This document shows positions 62,979-64,000 of a DNA stretch of 64,000 bases, in pieces (position 1 is the first letter of the stretch; every line of letters starts with the position of its first letter). Position numbers and translations under genes: made by a program. The notes under the pieces were generated by a model that saw only the letters and a program-made list of their open reading frames with translations, was not told the origin of the DNA and ran no database searches. The DNA lies in NCBI RefSeq assembly GCF_003385955.1, contig NZ_QRDW01000001.1, positions 541,893 to 605,892 of the forward strand, in the 5' to 3' direction. The stretch is from Aestuariispira insulae. GTDB taxonomy: Bacteria; Pseudomonadota; Alphaproteobacteria; UBA8366; Aestuariispiraceae.

Positions 62979-63086
62979 CAGCGCCCCGGTCAAACAGGTT
63001 AAATTCTCCTGGGGATTGAGATTGGCCTGACCAAGTCTACTAAAACTCCTGATCAAGAAGAGTCGGTTGGACAAATGGGGGCCCAA

Positions 63087-63653
63087 ATGACCGTAAGATA
63101 TATTGGCGTCATATTCATGACTGCCTTGCTGCTGGCACGGCTGCCGGTTTCCAACGCTAAGGCTGGGGATAGCAGATCCCATTTCGTACCGCCGAATGGC
63201 TGGAATGAGATTTCTCACAGCAACAAAGATGATCGGCAGGAAACACTTTACCTGCCGGAAGGGCAAACGCCCGGCAATTGGTCACAGATGATTACCCTGA
63301 TCAAATTGAAAGATAACAGTGAAGAAGCCATGCACAGCCTGGTCGATCAAACCATGCGCCAGGCCATGCTGCTCTGTAAGGAACCACCTTTGACCCGTGG
63401 TCGCTTCCGCAACGGAACAGGACTGGAAGATGGCTATATTGCAGAAACCGCCTGCGATAAAACCGGGGCAGATATCAATGACAAAAACCCCGCTCTGAAC
63501 AGGGAATTACTGAGGATTTTCGTCGATCAGCGCAAAGATGGCATCATCATGCTCAAATACAATTGGCGACATGCGAGAATTTCCGCTCGAAAACGTTTTG
63601 ACGACCCTGCCCAACTCAACAGTTTTTCCAATGTCATTGAGGATTTGCGCTGA
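63087..63653 (+). CDS. Hypothetical exported protein
   Basis: 188 residues from ATG 63087 (GGGGG upstream; ATG 63075 is in frame). A signal peptide ends near residue 25 (VSNAKA). The mature part has no membrane segment; two Cys (LLCKEPP, ETACDK) may form a disulfide. No family recognised. Confidence 0.6.
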   Translation: MTVRYIGVIFMTALLLARLPVSNAKAGDSRSHFVPPNGWNEISHSNKDDRQETLYLPEGQTPGNWSQMITLIKLKDNSEEAMHSLVDQTMRQAMLLCKEPPLTRGRFRNGTGLEDGYIAETACDKTGADINDKNPALNRELLRIFVDQRKDGIIMLKYNWRHARISARKRFDDPAQLNSFSNVIEDLR

Positions 63654-63676
63654 CCCCGTTATCGGTGACAGCACTA

Positions 63677-63892
63677 TCAGAAACTGAAACCTCTGGGAAT
63701 TAACACCACATCCTTGTCACCAAGCTTTTCCCATACCTCCCAGGATAATCGATAGGTGGTGTGGCAATGGGTGCAGCGCCAATCGGTTTCTTGCACGTCC
63801 GGATCACTGCTGATGGGTTCGCTTGGCATCCCGCAAATCCGACAACGCAACATTTTTTCCAGCCCACGCAGATTGTTTTTTCGGATCTGCAT
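63677..63892 (-). CDS. Small zinc-ribbon protein
   Basis: 71 residues from ATG 63892 (AAGGAG eight bases upstream). Two CxxC pairs (CRICG and CTHCH) make a zinc ribbon. The rest has no known domain. Function is unknown. Confidence 0.6.
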   Translation of the reverse strand: MQIRKNNLRGLEKMLRCRICGMPSEPISSDPDVQETDWRCTHCHTTYRLSWEVWEKLGDKDVVLIPRGFSF

Positions 63893-64000
63893 TCCCTGTT
63901 CTCCTTGCATTAGGGCACCTTATTTTGGCGCAATACTCCTCCAATTATTGCAAGCAAACCGCATGCCAAATGAAGCATATCGACAAAAACACCCCCGCCA

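Overview
The window looks like a chromosomal segment of a heterotrophic, probably marine alphaproteobacterium. The evidence is the tRNA-Tyr/tRNA-Gly/tuf order beside rlmB, alphaproteobacterial families (PAS_5, DUF6961-like, HlyU), a tripartite TRAP transporter, an AcuR/AcuI pair of the type used in DMSP/acrylate metabolism, and a chitooligosaccharide locus. The species cannot be named from sequence alone. There is no rRNA, CRISPR array, insertion sequence, integrase or phage module; this is ordinary chromosome rich in signalling and catabolic islands.

Layout. 1-1.5 kb: 5' end of tuf, tRNA-Gly, tRNA-Tyr with a strong promoter, rlmB. 1.5-4.1 kb: three-gene envelope cluster (two small lipoproteins flanking an M48 metalloprotease lipoprotein). 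4.3 kb: tRNA-Thr. 4.5-17.9 kb: chitooligosaccharide locus with cytoplasmic GH20 hexosaminidase, divergent ChiS-type hybrid kinase, OprD/chitoporin-like porin, family-5 binding protein, two permeases, two ATPases and a GNAT. 17.9-21.6 kb: RidA and a TRAP transporter. 21.6-23.2 kb: acuR-acuI. 23.3-26.3 kb: response regulator/CheC/hybrid kinase operon. 26.5-30 kb: PAS protein, RluA, NrtS-like protein, peroxiredoxin and its TetR neighbour. 30-34.5 kb: dapA-GNAT, a divergent ACT-domain protein, a CTP-synthase-like amidotransferase with a divergent LysR. 34.7-36.6 kb: RTX lipase. 36.6-41.6 kb: Lrp-type regulator divergent from ctlX-rocD-ddaH-acetylpolyamine amidohydrolase. 41.6-43.4 kb: HlyU, FumC. 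43.5-52.5 kb: split PAS/chemoreceptor pair, class III nucleotide cyclase, c-di-GMP phosphodiesterase with its own periplasmic binding protein, MOSC protein. 52.5-55.4 kb: a 36-residue membrane protein and pspABC with divergent pspF and a sigma-54 promoter. 55.5-58.1 kb: PfkB kinase and tyrS with a probable attenuator. 58-64 kb: small genes, an iodotyrosine-deiodinase-like flavoprotein, DUF547 and PAS_5 proteins.

How the genes work together. Chitin oligomers would enter by the porin, be captured by the binding protein, be imported by the ABC transporter and be cut to GlcNAc in the cytoplasm by GH20. The ChiS-like kinase would sense the binding protein and bind DNA with its C-terminal domain. 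In the Lrp-controlled operon, DDAH, citrulline hydrolase and ornithine aminotransferase form a continuous route from methylarginines through citrulline and ornithine to glutamate semialdehyde, with an acetylpolyamine deacetylase alongside.

Most notable leads are the Vibrio-type ChiS chitin system in an alphaproteobacterium, the methylarginine/acetylpolyamine operon, the predicted tyrS attenuator with a 16-residue leader peptide, the iodotyrosine-deiodinase-like enzyme with its complete active-site lid triad, and the phosphodiesterase/binding-protein pair.
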